From NCBI GenBank assembly GCA_963756185.1, contig CAVWMS010000015.1, positions 712,517-776,516 on the forward strand: DNA of 64,000 bases, read 5' to 3'. Positions 24,911-34,149 of the stretch are shown piece by piece; position 1 is the first letter of the stretch; the number at the start of each line of letters is the position of its first letter. The notes below the pieces were generated by a model. That model was given only the letters and a program-made list of their open reading frames with translations, made no database searches and was not told the DNA's origin. Position numbers and translations under genes: made by a program. This stretch comes from DATAXI01 sp963756185 (GTDB lineage Bacteria; Verrucomicrobiota; Verrucomicrobiia; Chthoniobacterales; Chthoniobacteraceae).

Positions 24911-25896
24911 GTTCCTGGTATGGCGTGGGTTCGAGCAGCCCGTCCCCCATTTCCGACGGCGGCGGCTGGGCGGCCTTTGTCCTGACGTGCGCGTGCGGCT
25001 CGCGGTTGATGAGCAGCGTAAAGATGTCCGGCCGGGCGTAATGGCCCACGGAATCGAGCATCCGCTTCCGTTTCACCAGCAGCGCCGGGTCGAGTTCGGC
25101 GATGGCCATGCCTTCGCCCTGGGTGATCGGCTCACACAGTAGCGTCCCCTCGGGTGAAATGATCGCCGTGTAACATCCGCCGCGCAGGACGTTTTGCAGT
25201 TTCTCGTCCGGCGTGATCGATGCGACCTGCTCCGGCGTGAGCCAGCCGGTCGCGTTGATGACGAAACAGCCCGACTCGAGCGCGTGATGGCGGATCGTCA
25301 CCTCGATTTGATCGGCGAAAATCTGCCCGACCATCGAACCGGGGAATTGCGCGCAATGAATCTCCTCGCGCTCCTCCATCAGCGCGAAGCGCGCGAGCGG
25401 GTTGTAATGCTCCCAGCAGGCCAGCGCCGCCACGCGGCCCACCGCGGAATCCACCGCGCGAAATCCGCTGCCGTCGCCCTGGCCCCAAATCATCCGCTCG
25501 TGGTAGCTGGGCGTGATCTTGCGGCGCTTGAGCAGCAGCGTGCCGTCGGCGTCGAAGATCAACTGCGCGTTGTAAATCGTGCCGCCTTCGCGTTCGTTCA
25601 CGCCCACGACGAGCACCATCCCGTGCAGCGCCGCCGCTTCCGAAAGCCGCCGCGTGACCGGCCCGGGCACCTCGACCGCGTGCTCGTACAGCCGCATGTG
25701 CTCCCTGCCGGCGAGCACCGGCGGCGCGACAAACGAGAAGTACGGGATAATACGGAATAAACGTCTCCGGGAAGACGGCGAGCTTCACTCCCTGCGCCGC
25801 CGCGCGCGCGACGGCGTCGCACACGCGGTCAACGGTGCCCGATCCGCCGGCAAGGTCCGGCGAAATCTGCACGGCTGCGGCCTTGATGCGTTGCAT
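24879..25896 (-). CDS. Nit1C nitrilase (Nit1 subfamily)
   Basis: The nitrilase catalytic triad is present: Glu in LAVFPETFIPYYP, Lys in LKRRKITPSYHERMIWGQGD and Cys in ALACWEHYNPLARFALM. The N-terminus is MQRIKAAAVQISPDLAGGSG. The frame changes near 25,750, where the expected text (YFSFVAPP-like) is split before LAGREHMRLYEHAVEVPGPV; this is a likely sequencing error. Nitrilases of this subfamily hydrolyse C-N triple bonds, and the Nit1C cluster has been linked to growth on cyanide as nitrogen source in Pseudomonas. The true substrate here is unknown. Confidence 0.9.
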
Positions 25897-25900
25897 CGCG

Positions 25901-26384
25901 CTACACCGTCCAGGAATCGATGATCACCGCGCCCGCCTTTTTGTGCAGCAGGATGATGTCGAGCACGTCCAGCGGGTTGATCGGCCGGATGCCGGGCATG
26001 AACGCCTTCTCCGTCTGCCCATAGAGCGCCTGCGTGGAGAAGCGGCAGCCGTAGACCTTGCCCCCTTCCTCCATGAATTTCGCGAGCCGCTGGTTGACGA
26101 AAAGATGGCCGGGAAACGCCTCGTCTCCCAGGGTGGGAAATCCGCGCTGGAATCCCATGGTGACACCGGGTCCGTAAAGCAGGATCGAGGTTTCGTAGCC
26201 TTTCCTTTGCAGGCGCGTGGCGGTCAGCGTGTTGACGATGGAGATGGATCCCTCGAAGGCGATCGGTGTGAAAGGTCACGAGCGCTTTTTCGCCGGGATC
26301 GGCTTTGACGTCGGGAAATACCTTTTCCTCGTAATCAACGAGAAAGTCGCCGTTTTTGTTCAGTGGTCTGTCTAGGGTTGGCAT
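25901..26384 (-). CDS. Nit1C nitrogen-starvation-type protein (MSMEG_0572/Sll0783 family)
   Basis: The frame starting MPTLDRPLNKNGDFLVDYEE continues to GEKALVTFHT. The family core then follows in a second frame: VAFEGSISIVNTLTATRLQR, ILLYGPGVTMGFQRGFPTLG and a C-terminus ending KKAGAVIIDSWTV. The change lies near 26,270. The fold is probably DsrE-like, from the GYETSILLYGPG pattern. It is the first gene of the five-gene run and ends 5 bases before the nitrilase start. The function is unknown. Confidence 0.82.
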
Positions 26385-26387
26385 AAG

Positions 26388-26409
26388 TGGATGAAGTGTG
26401 GATGAAGTG
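26388..26409. repeat. Tandem 11-base direct repeat in the nit/LacI divergent promoter region
   Basis: TGGATGAAGTG occurs twice without a gap, starting 4 bases upstream of the start codon of the first nit gene, in the 200-base region between that gene and the divergent LacI-type gene. It could be a regulator site or a local duplication. It is not the palindrome expected for a LacI operator. Confidence 0.4.
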
Positions 26410-26584
26410 CAGGCTGGTTTTTGAGGTTCGGTAAAGCGCGGGGCGATTGAGCATGGGGCGAACCGCGGAGCCCGGAAGGGGGCGTGGAAGGGCGGCTTTG
26501 TTGCGCACATCGTTGCGCATCGCAGGGAATTGCGCTACGAGTGCAACCTGCCCGCCTCGGCTTCGCTGGATAAAAAGCAACCCG

Positions 26585-27685
26585 GTGAAAAAAACCCATA
26601 CAGTCCGGATGTCGGAAATCGCGCAGCGCCTCGGCATCGCGCCGTCCACGGTTTCGCGCGCTTTGCGCGACGATCCGCGCATCGGAACCGAGATGCGCGC
26701 CCGGGTCCGCTCGACCGCCGCGGAGACCGGTTACCGGCCCAATCCCCTCGTCAGCGCGCTGATGGCGAATCGCCGCCGGCGCGGCGGCGCGGGCGAGATC
26801 GACGTCATCGCGCTGGTCACCAGCTACGGGGGCCGCGAGGATTGGCGCACGAAACAGGTTTGCCGGTGGGAGTTCGACGGCATCCAGGCCCGCGCGGCGG
26901 CGCTCGGTTTTCGCGTCGAGGTTTTTTCGCTGCACGATTACCAGGGCGAAGCCGCGCGGCTGGAAGCGACGCTGCGCGCGCGCGGCATTCGCGGCGTGCT
27001 CCTCGGTTTTTCGCGCGGAAACAACGAACCGGTGCCCTTTTCGTGCGACGGATTTGCCGTCGCGGGCCTGAGCGCCTATTTCACCGGCGCGCAGGTGGAC
27101 CGCGCGAATTTCCATGGCTTCCACAATGTGCAGTTCGCGCTCGACCAGATGTGGCGGCTCGGTTACCGGCGTCCCGCGCTGGTCGTGCCGGAGCTGAACA
27201 ACAATATCTCGAACAATTTGTGGTCGGGTGCGTTCCTGGATTGGCAGCGGCGCGTCCCGATGCGAAGCCGCTGCGCGCCCTTCATTCCCGCGGGTGTGCC
27301 GGAAATCGAGGAGTTCACCTCCTGGCTCTCCGCGAACGAGCCCGATTCGATCCTTTTCTACAAGGTGCAGGTGCGCTCGTTTCTCGCGCGGGCCGGACGG
27401 CGCGTGCCGGAGGACATCGGCGTGGCCTGTCTCTATCGGACCGCCGATGAAATGCGCGCCATGGGCGGCATCGATGGGAATCTCTCCGCCGTCGGAGCAG
27501 CCGCGCTGGACCTGGTGGTCGAGCGGCTGAACGCGAACAACTTCGGGCCGCCCGAACATCCCAAGGAAGTGCTCATCAAAGGGACGTGGCATGAAGGCGC
27601 CACGCTTCCTCCCCGCCCTCCGTCGCCTGGAGAAAAATCCGCCGTTCCGCTCCGAGCCCCAGCACGAGCGAACGCTCTTCGATGA
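26585..27685 (+). CDS. LacI-family transcriptional regulator
   Basis: The GTG start gives VKKTHTVRMSEIAQRLGIAP, followed by STVSRALRDDPRIGTEMRAR and TGYRPNPLVSALMANRRR, a standard LacI helix-turn-helix and hinge. The sugar-binding-type domain has WEFDGIQARAAALGFRVEVF, GVLLGFSRGNNEPVPFSC and a C-terminal EVLIKGTWHEGATLPP. LacI proteins repress until a ligand, usually a sugar, binds; the ligand here is unknown. It is divergent from the nitrilase run and convergent with the AIR-synthase-like gene, so it sits inside the Nit1C set and may control it. The last 110 bases overlap the end of that gene antisense. Confidence 0.85.
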   Translation: MKKTHTVRMSEIAQRLGIAPSTVSRALRDDPRIGTEMRARVRSTAAETGYRPNPLVSALMANRRRRGGAGEIDVIALVTSYGGREDWRTKQVCRWEFDGIQARAAALGFRVEVFSLHDYQGEAARLEATLRARGIRGVLLGFSRGNNEPVPFSCDGFAVAGLSAYFTGAQVDRANFHGFHNVQFALDQMWRLGYRRPALVVPELNNNISNNLWSGAFLDWQRRVPMRSRCAPFIPAGVPEIEEFTSWLSANEPDSILFYKVQVRSFLARAGRRVPEDIGVACLYRTADEMRAMGGIDGNLSAVGAAALDLVVERLNANNFGPPEHPKEVLIKGTWHEGATLPPRPPSPGEKSAVPLRAPARANALR

Positions 27686-28562
27686 TTTTTCCCACTCGCG
27701 CGCACGCGATGTCGCGCGCGGTGAATTTTGCAATCGCCGCGTCCGATTGCTCCGGCGGCGCCGCGAGCAGGAAACCAAAGCTGGGAAAGGAGATGAGCCA
27801 TCGCTCGATCTCCGCGCCGCCGGGCCGCGGCAGCCAATCGAGCCGCAGTTCCGCGCCCGCGCGCGAGCATTCCAGCAGCATGGCCAGCGTCCCGATGATG
27901 CCGCCGTTGCTGATGTCCTTTCCCGCGCGGCAAAGCCCGGCGGCCGCGAGCGCCGGCAGCAGCGCGATGTCTCCGCGCAGCCGCTCCGGCGGCGCCCCGG
28001 TGCTCGCATTCCAGAACGGCCTTTCGCCGCGATAACTGCCGCGCAGATCGACGGCCATCAACAGGTCGTCGCCGGGACGCGCGTCGAAGCTGGTGATCAA
28101 ATGCTCCGCGCGTCCAAGGATCGCCGCCGCGAGGTAAGCCTCGCTGCCGCCGGACCCCGCCGTATGGCCTCCCGCAATCGGCACGCCGTAAGCGCGCGCC
28201 GCCGCATTCATTCCCTCCCAGATTTTCTCCGCGCTCTCCGCTCCGCTGCTCCAGAGCACATCGACAATCGCCAGCGGCCGCCCGCCCATCGCGGCAATGT
28301 CGCTGATGTTCACCATCACCGCCGAGTAACCCGCAAACCACGGATCCCCCGCCACAAACGATGGCAGCATACCCTCCGCCGCCAGCAGGAGAAAACCATC
28401 GCCGTCCGGCACCGCCGCGCAATCGTCCCCGAGCCGGATCGCGCCCGCCTGCTCGAGCGCCGGAGCGTAGGCGCGCCGGATGGAAATCTTCTCCGCCACC
28501 GCGGGATGCGAGGTGAGAAAGCCGGTCACCCGCTCGAGCACGGCAACGTCATCGCACATCAT
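27576..28562 (-). CDS. Nit1C AIR synthase-like protein (Sll0787 family)
   Basis: About 328 residues with PurM/ThiL-type features: GAIRLGDDCAAVPDGDGFLL, then VMVNISDIAAMGGRPLAIVD, the ATP-binding ND(I/V)AAMGG motif, and VPIAGGHTAGSGGSEAYLAA. The C-terminal half holds AGKDISNGGIIGTLAMLLEC. Sll0787-type proteins are fixed members of Nit1C clusters; the ATP-dependent reaction is unknown. It starts about 10 bases after the acetyltransferase-like gene. An upstream in-frame TTG at 28,568 is an alternative start. The C-terminus overlaps the LacI gene on the other strand. Confidence 0.88.
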   Translation of the reverse strand: MMCDDVAVLERVTGFLTSHPAVAEKISIRRAYAPALEQAGAIRLGDDCAAVPDGDGFLLLAAEGMLPSFVAGDPWFAGYSAVMVNISDIAAMGGRPLAIVDVLWSSGAESAEKIWEGMNAAARAYGVPIAGGHTAGSGGSEAYLAAAILGRAEHLITSFDARPGDDLLMAVDLRGSYRGERPFWNASTGAPPERLRGDIALLPALAAAGLCRAGKDISNGGIIGTLAMLLECSRAGAELRLDWLPRPGGAEIERWLISFPSFGFLLAAPPEQSDAAIAKFTARDIACARVGKIIEERSLVLGLGAERRIFLQATEGGEEAWRLHATSL

Positions 28563-28571
28563 TGGCAAAGC

Positions 28572-29138
28572 TCAAAACACCTTTTCCGCGGGCCGGTAAT
28601 GCTCGAGGTCCGCCCGCATCCGCACGTGCGTGATGCCGTGGAGATCGATCTCGCCGAGCGGTTCCCAGTGCAATCGCTGGAAAAAACGCGCGTTTTGGTG
28701 CTGCACCGTCGCGAGAAATTCGCGGCAGCCGAGCGCGTGCGCGGTCGAAACCGCCTTGAAGATGAGCCCCGCCCCCAGCGCACCGAGGCCGCGGTACACC
28801 GGCAGCCGGCTGCGCGCGGCCACGCCCGGGCTCAGCCTTTTCACGCTGCGGAAATCCGCCGCCACCCCCAGCCGGCTGCCGTACCAGAGACCCGGCTCAC
28901 GCTCGTCGATCCGCACCACACCCACCACCGCGTCCTCCATTCCCGCGATGATCGCGCGGCAGACGATCGGGATCGCCCCCGCATCGATCTCGTCGCGGTC
29001 CGTGACGCGGAAAATCTTCTGCTCTTCGCAAAAGATCGCGCGCCGCAGCGCCCAGTAGCCTTCGATTTCATCCGGCGCATGGGCGATCTTGAAAACGAAA
29101 TCCTGCGCGGAAAAACGGTCGAACGGGTCAAAGATCAT
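28572..29138 (-). CDS. Nit1C GNAT protein (MSMEG_0567/Sll0786 N-terminal family)
   Basis: The ATG at 29,138 follows an excellent GAGGAGG site 5 bases upstream. The 188-residue protein reads MIFDPFDRFSAQDFVFKIAH, then YWALRRAIFCEEQKIFRVTD, GVVRIDEREPGLWYGSRLGV and LGCREFLATVQHQNARFFQR, which are GNAT fold elements (the acetyl-CoA-binding and C-terminal Asn regions). In some genomes this domain is fused to the AIR-synthase-like domain; here the two are separate adjacent genes. The acyl acceptor is unknown. Confidence 0.87.
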   Translation of the reverse strand: MIFDPFDRFSAQDFVFKIAHAPDEIEGYWALRRAIFCEEQKIFRVTDRDEIDAGAIPIVCRAIIAGMEDAVVGVVRIDEREPGLWYGSRLGVAADFRSVKRLSPGVAARSRLPVYRGLGALGAGLIFKAVSTAHALGCREFLATVQHQNARFFQRLHWEPLGEIDLHGITHVRMRADLEHYRPAEKVF

Positions 29139-29254
29139 GGCAGCCTCCTCGGTTTCATTTTGCAACCGGCGCGCATCAGCATCCGGTGTGCCAATGGGAA
29201 GCAATCCTGTGTGGCGGCGCCGCGTCCGCCGTGCCGTTCAGCTTTTCCGCGCGC

Positions 29255-30667
29255 CTATTCGAGCCACTCGGTGTGGAAAACGCCCTCCTTGTCCACCCGC
29301 TCGTACGTATGCGCGCCGAAAAAGTCGCGCTGCGCCTGCAGCAGGTTGGCGGAGAGCCGCGCCGAGCGGTAGCTGTCGAAATAGCCGAGCGAGGCGCCAA
29401 ACGCCGGCGCCGGGATGCCCGATTCGACGGCCCGGGCGATGGCGAAGCGCCAGTTGCCCTCGGTCTTCGCCAGGACGTCGCGGAAGAACGGGTCGAGCAG
29501 CAGGTTCTTCAAGCCGGGGTTGCGCTCGTAGGCTTCCTTGATGCGGTTGAGGAATTGGGCGCGGATGATGCAGCCGCCACGCCAGATGGTGGCGATGTCG
29601 CCAAATTTCAAATGCCATCCGTACGTCGCGCTGGCGGCGCCCAGCAGCTCCATGCCCTGGGCGTAGGAGACGATCTTCGAGGCATAAAGCGCGTCGCGCA
29701 CGCCGTCGATGAGCTTCTGCCGGTCGCCGGCAAACGGCTTCGCCACACGCGGGGGCAATATCTTCGACGCCTCGACGCGGTCGGCCTTGCGCGAGGAAAT
29801 GACGCGCGCCTCCACCGCCGCGTTGATGGTCGAGATGACCACCGCCTGGCCGATGGCCGATTGCAGCGTCCAGATGCCCGTCCCTTTCTGGCCGGCCTTG
29901 TCCAGGATCACGTCCACCAGCGGTTTGCCGGTGTCCGGATCGATCTTGGTGAATATGCGCGAGGTGATCTCGATCAGGTAGCTGTTCAATTCGCCCCGGT
30001 TCCACTCCGCAAAAATTTCCGCCAGCTCCGCCGCGCCGAGCCCGAGCAGGTCCTTGAGAATGGCGTACGCCTCGCAGATCAACTGCATGTCGCCGTACTC
30101 GATTCCGTTGTGCACCATCTTCACGTAATGGCCCGCGCCGTCCGGTCCCATGTAGCGGCAGCATGGCTCGCCATCCACCTGCGCGGCGATCTTCGTGAAG
30201 ATCGGCGCGACGATTTTCCACGATTCCTCGGAGCCGCCCGGCATCATCGACGGCCCCTTGAGCGCCCCTTCCTCGCCGCCGGAGACGCCGCAGCCGACAA
30301 AGTGCAGGCCGCGCGCCTCGAGCTCCCTGCAACGGCGCTGCGTATCGGTGAAGAGGGAATTGCCGCCGTCGATGATCACGTCCCCCTTTTCCAGCAGCGG
30401 TATCAGTTGGTTGATGACCGCGTCCACGGGAGCCCCGGCCTTCACCATGATCATGGCCTTCCGGGGACGGGCCAGCGCCTGCACGAATTCCTCCAGTTTG
30501 CGGGTCGGCAGGATGTTCCTGCCCCTGGCGCGCGCGGCCGCGAAGCGCTCCGTCACTTCCGTGGTTCGATTGAATACCGCCACGCGGAAGCCCTTGCTCT
30601 CCATGTTGAGCACGAGGTTTTCTCCCATCACCGCGAGGCCGATGAGGCCGATGTCACATTGATTCAT
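29255..30667 (-). CDS. gnd: 6-phosphogluconate dehydrogenase, decarboxylating
   Basis: About 470 residues starting MNQCDIGLIGLAVMGENLVL with the Rossmann NADP motif. Active-site motifs are VGCGVSGGEEGALKGPSMMP, HYVKMVHNGIEYGDMQLICE (Lys and the VHNGIEYGDMQ signature), and the C-terminal substrate-binding GASLGYFDSYRSARLSANLL. It oxidises 6-phosphogluconate to ribulose 5-phosphate plus CO2 in the pentose phosphate pathway. It is a single gene, divergent from pgsA, with a shared 95-base promoter region. Confidence 0.96.
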   Translation of the reverse strand: MNQCDIGLIGLAVMGENLVLNMESKGFRVAVFNRTTEVTERFAAARARGRNILPTRKLEEFVQALARPRKAMIMVKAGAPVDAVINQLIPLLEKGDVIIDGGNSLFTDTQRRCRELEARGLHFVGCGVSGGEEGALKGPSMMPGGSEESWKIVAPIFTKIAAQVDGEPCCRYMGPDGAGHYVKMVHNGIEYGDMQLICEAYAILKDLLGLGAAELAEIFAEWNRGELNSYLIEITSRIFTKIDPDTGKPLVDVILDKAGQKGTGIWTLQSAIGQAVVISTINAAVEARVISSRKADRVEASKILPPRVAKPFAGDRQKLIDGVRDALYASKIVSYAQGMELLGAASATYGWHLKFGDIATIWRGGCIIRAQFLNRIKEAYERNPGLKNLLLDPFFRDVLAKTEGNWRFAIARAVESGIPAPAFGASLGYFDSYRSARLSANLLQAQRDFFGAHTYERVDKEGVFHTEWLE

Positions 30668-30762
30668 AAAATTCTGCTTTTTGGAGTTTCCCCCCAATGG
30701 GACCAGAGTAATTTTGCCGCAATGGCCAAGGCAAATGAGATTTCCGATATTTTGGGAGCCGC

Positions 30763-31346
30763 ATGAACCTGGCGAACCTCCTCACCGTTTCCCGATTCTT
30801 CCTCTCGCTCGCGTTCGTCGCGGCGCTCACGCTCGATTTTCCCTTTCGCTTCACCGTTGCGCTGCTCCTCTTCCTGGTGGCCGGCATCACCGATTACGCG
30901 GACGGCGAAATCGCCCGCAGGATGAACATGGAAAGCGATTTCGCTGGCTGATGGACCCGCTCATGGACAAAATCATGATGGCCGCCGCCTTCATCTGCCT
31001 GGTGCCGCTGGGCGCAATCCCCGCCTGGGCGGCCACGGTGATCGTGAGCCGGGAATTTCTCATCACCGGCCTGCGGCTGCTGGCCGCTTCGAAAGGCCAC
31101 GTCCTCTCGGCTGAGAAACTCGGCAAGCACAAGACGGCCTGGCAGATCATCACGGCGATCTTCTTCCTGCTGATGCTTTCGGCGCGCGAATTTGTGCACC
31201 TCGCCGCTACCGCCTCCTCGGGGCTGCTTTACACGCGCATATGGGATTGGGGCGGCACGGCCCTGCTTTCCATCACCGTGGCGCTGACCGTCATCTCCGG
31301 CGCCGGCTATCTCTGGAAGAATTGGGCGCTGATCGAGCAGCAGTAG
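30763..31346 (+). CDS. pgsA: CDP-diacylglycerol-glycerol-3-phosphate 3-phosphatidyltransferase
   Basis: The CDP-alcohol phosphotransferase motif DGxxARx8GxxxDxxxD is seen when two frames are joined: YADGEIARRMNMESDF, then GWLMDPLMDKIMMAAAF. The frame change near 30,945 is the loss of one G in GATTTCG(G)CTGG, a likely sequencing error. Four to six membrane helices follow, with VIVSREFLITGLRLLAA and KLGKHKTAWQIITAIFF typical for PgsA. It makes phosphatidylglycerophosphate, the first step to phosphatidylglycerol and cardiolipin. The protein is about 194 residues. Confidence 0.92.
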
Positions 31347-31358
31347 CCTGGCCGCTCC

Positions 31359-31970
31359 TCAATACCAGCTCTCGACCACGTCGATGCGGTCCCCGGGAGA
31401 AATGAGCGGATCCTTGGAGGGATCCTTGTCCAGCCTCTTGCGGTTGTATTTGATGACTTTGCCGTTGTGGATCAGCTTGATGGTGTTGCTCGCAAAGTCA
31501 CTGGGCCCGGCCGCGGCATCGATGGCCCCCATCAGCGTCAAATCCGAACTGTACACAACCCGCCCTGGCGCGCGCACGGCGCCGCTCACAGTGACAAATC
31601 GCCCGCCGGCGGGTGGGTTCACCGACACGGTCGGGTCGGTGTAGATGCCGGCCTCCTTGTAGCTGTTCTGGATGGCCGTCTCCACCTGGCTGGGCGGGTA
31701 GCCCGCCGCCTTGACCAATCCAATGAACGGCATGTTGATCATCCCCGATTCATCGACCGTATAGACGGCGTTGATCTGGCCCACATCCTCGGGGGGGACG
31801 TTGGCGATGCGGATTTCAACCATGTCGCCATTGCGCAGGGGGACTCCGCTCGGTGTCGGCGATGCGGCCGGAAAGACCGGCTCCGCCTTGAGAACTCTTT
31901 GGGCCTGCAGCCTGGGGCTCAGCGCGAGCAGGATGGCCAGTCCCGCAACCAGAAACTTCACCTTCTTCAT
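31359..31970 (-). CDS. Wza-like polysaccharide export protein (SLBB)
   Basis: At 203 residues it has a signal peptide, MKKVKFLVAGLAILLALSPR, cleaved near LQA-Q; no lipobox Cys is seen. The poly-export domain follows: RNGDMVEIRIANVPPEDVGQ, TVDESGMINMPFIGLVKAAG. An SLBB-type domain starts RFVTVSGAVRAPGRVVYSSD, and the end is ISPGDRIDVVESWY. It would form the periplasmic/outer-membrane channel for exopolysaccharide. It is shorter than E. coli Wza (about 380), without the C-terminal outer-membrane helix. It lies 4 bases downstream of the Wzc-like kinase gene. Confidence 0.85.
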   Translation of the reverse strand: MKKVKFLVAGLAILLALSPRLQAQRVLKAEPVFPAASPTPSGVPLRNGDMVEIRIANVPPEDVGQINAVYTVDESGMINMPFIGLVKAAGYPPSQVETAIQNSYKEAGIYTDPTVSVNPPAGGRFVTVSGAVRAPGRVVYSSDLTLMGAIDAAAGPSDFASNTIKLIHNGKVIKYNRKRLDKDPSKDPLISPGDRIDVVESWY

Positions 31971-31974
31971 TCGC

Positions 31975-34149
31975 TCAGTACTGCTCTCCTCCGTGAACCT
32001 CCTGCTCGGCCTCGGACCCCGACTTGGGCTTGCGTCCGTTGGTCTTGGCGGGAACGGCCTGGGGACGCTCCTCTCCGTTGTGGCTGGCATAGTAGTCGTA
32101 GTAACTGCCGTAGTAACCGTAACCGGTATCGTGCTTGGTATCGACCTTGTTGAGCACCACTCCCAGCAGGTTGCCGCCCACATTGTTGACGGCCTGCTTG
32201 ACCCGCTGCAGCATCGAGCGCGGGAATCGGCGATGTTCGATGACCATGATCGAAAGGTCCACCTCGCTGGCGAGCACCGCGCCGTCGCTCACGCCGAGGA
32301 TGGGGGGCGAGTCGAACATCACCAGGTCGTAGCGCATCTTCGTATTGCGGATCAGGTCGGTCATCCGCTGCGAGTTGAGGATGCCCACGGCGTCGCGCGG
32401 CAACTGGCCGCTCGGGATGAACCAGAGGTTCTCGACCCCGGTGGACCTGACCACTTCCTCGAAGGCCATGTTGCTCGTCAGGTAATTGCTCAAGCCGACG
32501 TTGTTCTCGACGCCAAAGAGCCGGTGCTGCGAGGGCCGGCGCAAGTCCGCGTCCACCACCAGCACGCTGTAGCCCCCCTTGGCGCAGGTGTAGGCCAGAT
32601 TGAAGAGCGTGGTCGATTTTCCTTCGCCCGGGCCGCCCGAAATGAGCGTGAGCGTATTGGCATCGGGATTCTTGCGGTTGAACTCGATGTTCGTCCGCAG
32701 GATGCGGTAAGTCTCCGCGTCCGGTGAATCCGACTTCTGGTGCATGAGGATGCCGACGTTCTTGGGAATGACGGCGAGCACCGGCACGCCCAGGAAGCGC
32801 TCGACGTCTTCGAGCGACTTCACGCTGGTGTCCAGGTACTCGAGGAAGAACGCAAGGCCCAGGCCCAGCACGAGGCCCAGGATGAGCGCCGCGCCCAGGT
32901 AGAATGATACCTTCGGCTTGCCGGGAGCCAGAGCCGGTTCCGCCTTCTCCCACACGCGGGCCACCACGGGCTCCTGGGTCTGCTGCATTTCCGCCGTCTC
33001 GTAGCTCTGCCGCGCCGCTTCCAACAGCCGCTTGGATTCAAGGTAGCGATACTTCGCGTCGATGTACTGGACCGACTGGTTCTTCGTCGAGGTATATTGG
33101 GAGTCCGCTTCCTTCAGCCGGTCCTCGAATTGCCTTTGTGTGGACTTGGCGAGCTGGAGCCGCGACATCAGCGACATCTTCATCGAGTCGATCGCGTCGT
33201 TCAGTTGCTTCGTATATACCTCCTGCTTCGCCTGCAACATCTTGACCGTGGGATGATTGGGCCCCACGCCGGAGTTCAGCAACTCGGTCAGTTGGGAAAT
33301 CGTATCCTGGTAGAGCGGCAGGATTCTCTGCACGGTCGGGTCGTCGATGTTCAGGAAGTGCAGTTGCACCATCAACTGGCTCGGATCCACCTTCGACACC
33401 TGATCGAGCTGGACCTGCAACTCCTCGGACTTCATCCGCGCATCGTCGACCTGCGCTTCGAGCGATCTGACCGACTGCAAGCCGACCCCGGAATCATACT
33501 CGGAATTTATGTTCTCCGTATCCGGGTCCACGATCCCCATCTGGATGCGCAACTGCGCCGCGGCGCTGCCCAGGTCCGTCACCCGCTTCTCGTCTTCATC
33601 CACTTCATTCTTCAACCGCAGCAAACCGGTATCCATCAGGTCCATCTGGAATTTTTTTCGCTGATCCTGGTAAACCACGGCTATCGAGTTGGCGATTTTG
33701 GCCGCCTCGGCCGGGTCGGTGGACCATACACCGATATCGATGAGGTCCGTCTGGCGCACCGGGGCAAGCTCGAGCATGCCCACGAGCTTCCCGTAAGCTT
33801 GCTCCATGGGCAGCGGCGCACCGCCGTTGGCCCAGACGGTGGTCAGGTTCAATTGTTGGATGACAGGATAAAGGATTTCCTTCTCCTCGATGATCTTCAA
33901 TTGCGTCGGCGACAGGCGCGGGTCGCTGGTGGCCGTATAGCCCTGGGAGGCGTTGGACCAGGTCAGTTGGTTTTGGTCAGACTTCACCTCGATGGTTGTC
34001 TTCGAGAAGTATTCCCGGGGCAGGAAGTAAATCGTCACCCCACCCGTGATCAGCGTCAGCAGAAAAGTCAGGATGATGATGCCCGCCCGCGCCTTGACGA
34101 CGCGCCAGTAATCCAGGAAATGGAGCTTTGCTTCTGTGGAATCGGACAT
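31975..34149 (-). CDS. Wzc-like polysaccharide co-polymerase and tyrosine kinase
   Basis: About 724 residues, starting MSDSTEAKLHFLDYWRVVKA. A Wzz domain with an N-terminal membrane helix (GIIILTFLLTLITGGVTIYF), a long coiled-coil periplasmic part and a second helix (FYLGAALILGLVLGLGLAFF) precede the cytoplasmic BY-kinase. The kinase has Walker A ISGGPGEGKSTTLFNLA, Walker A' VLVVDADLRRPSQHRLFG and Walker B DLVMFDSPPILGVSDGAVLA. A C-terminal Tyr cluster (GYGYYGSYYDYYASHNGEER) is the expected autophosphorylation tail. It controls chain length and export of exopolysaccharide together with the Wza-like protein. Confidence 0.92.
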   Translation of the reverse strand: MSDSTEAKLHFLDYWRVVKARAGIIILTFLLTLITGGVTIYFLPREYFSKTTIEVKSDQNQLTWSNASQGYTATSDPRLSPTQLKIIEEKEILYPVIQQLNLTTVWANGGAPLPMEQAYGKLVGMLELAPVRQTDLIDIGVWSTDPAEAAKIANSIAVVYQDQRKKFQMDLMDTGLLRLKNEVDEDEKRVTDLGSAAAQLRIQMGIVDPDTENINSEYDSGVGLQSVRSLEAQVDDARMKSEELQVQLDQVSKVDPSQLMVQLHFLNIDDPTVQRILPLYQDTISQLTELLNSGVGPNHPTVKMLQAKQEVYTKQLNDAIDSMKMSLMSRLQLAKSTQRQFEDRLKEADSQYTSTKNQSVQYIDAKYRYLESKRLLEAARQSYETAEMQQTQEPVVARVWEKAEPALAPGKPKVSFYLGAALILGLVLGLGLAFFLEYLDTSVKSLEDVERFLGVPVLAVIPKNVGILMHQKSDSPDAETYRILRTNIEFNRKNPDANTLTLISGGPGEGKSTTLFNLAYTCAKGGYSVLVVDADLRRPSQHRLFGVENNVGLSNYLTSNMAFEEVVRSTGVENLWFIPSGQLPRDAVGILNSQRMTDLIRNTKMRYDLVMFDSPPILGVSDGAVLASEVDLSIMVIEHRRFPRSMLQRVKQAVNNVGGNLLGVVLNKVDTKHDTGYGYYGSYYDYYASHNGEERPQAVPAKTNGRKPKSGSEAEQEVHGGEQY

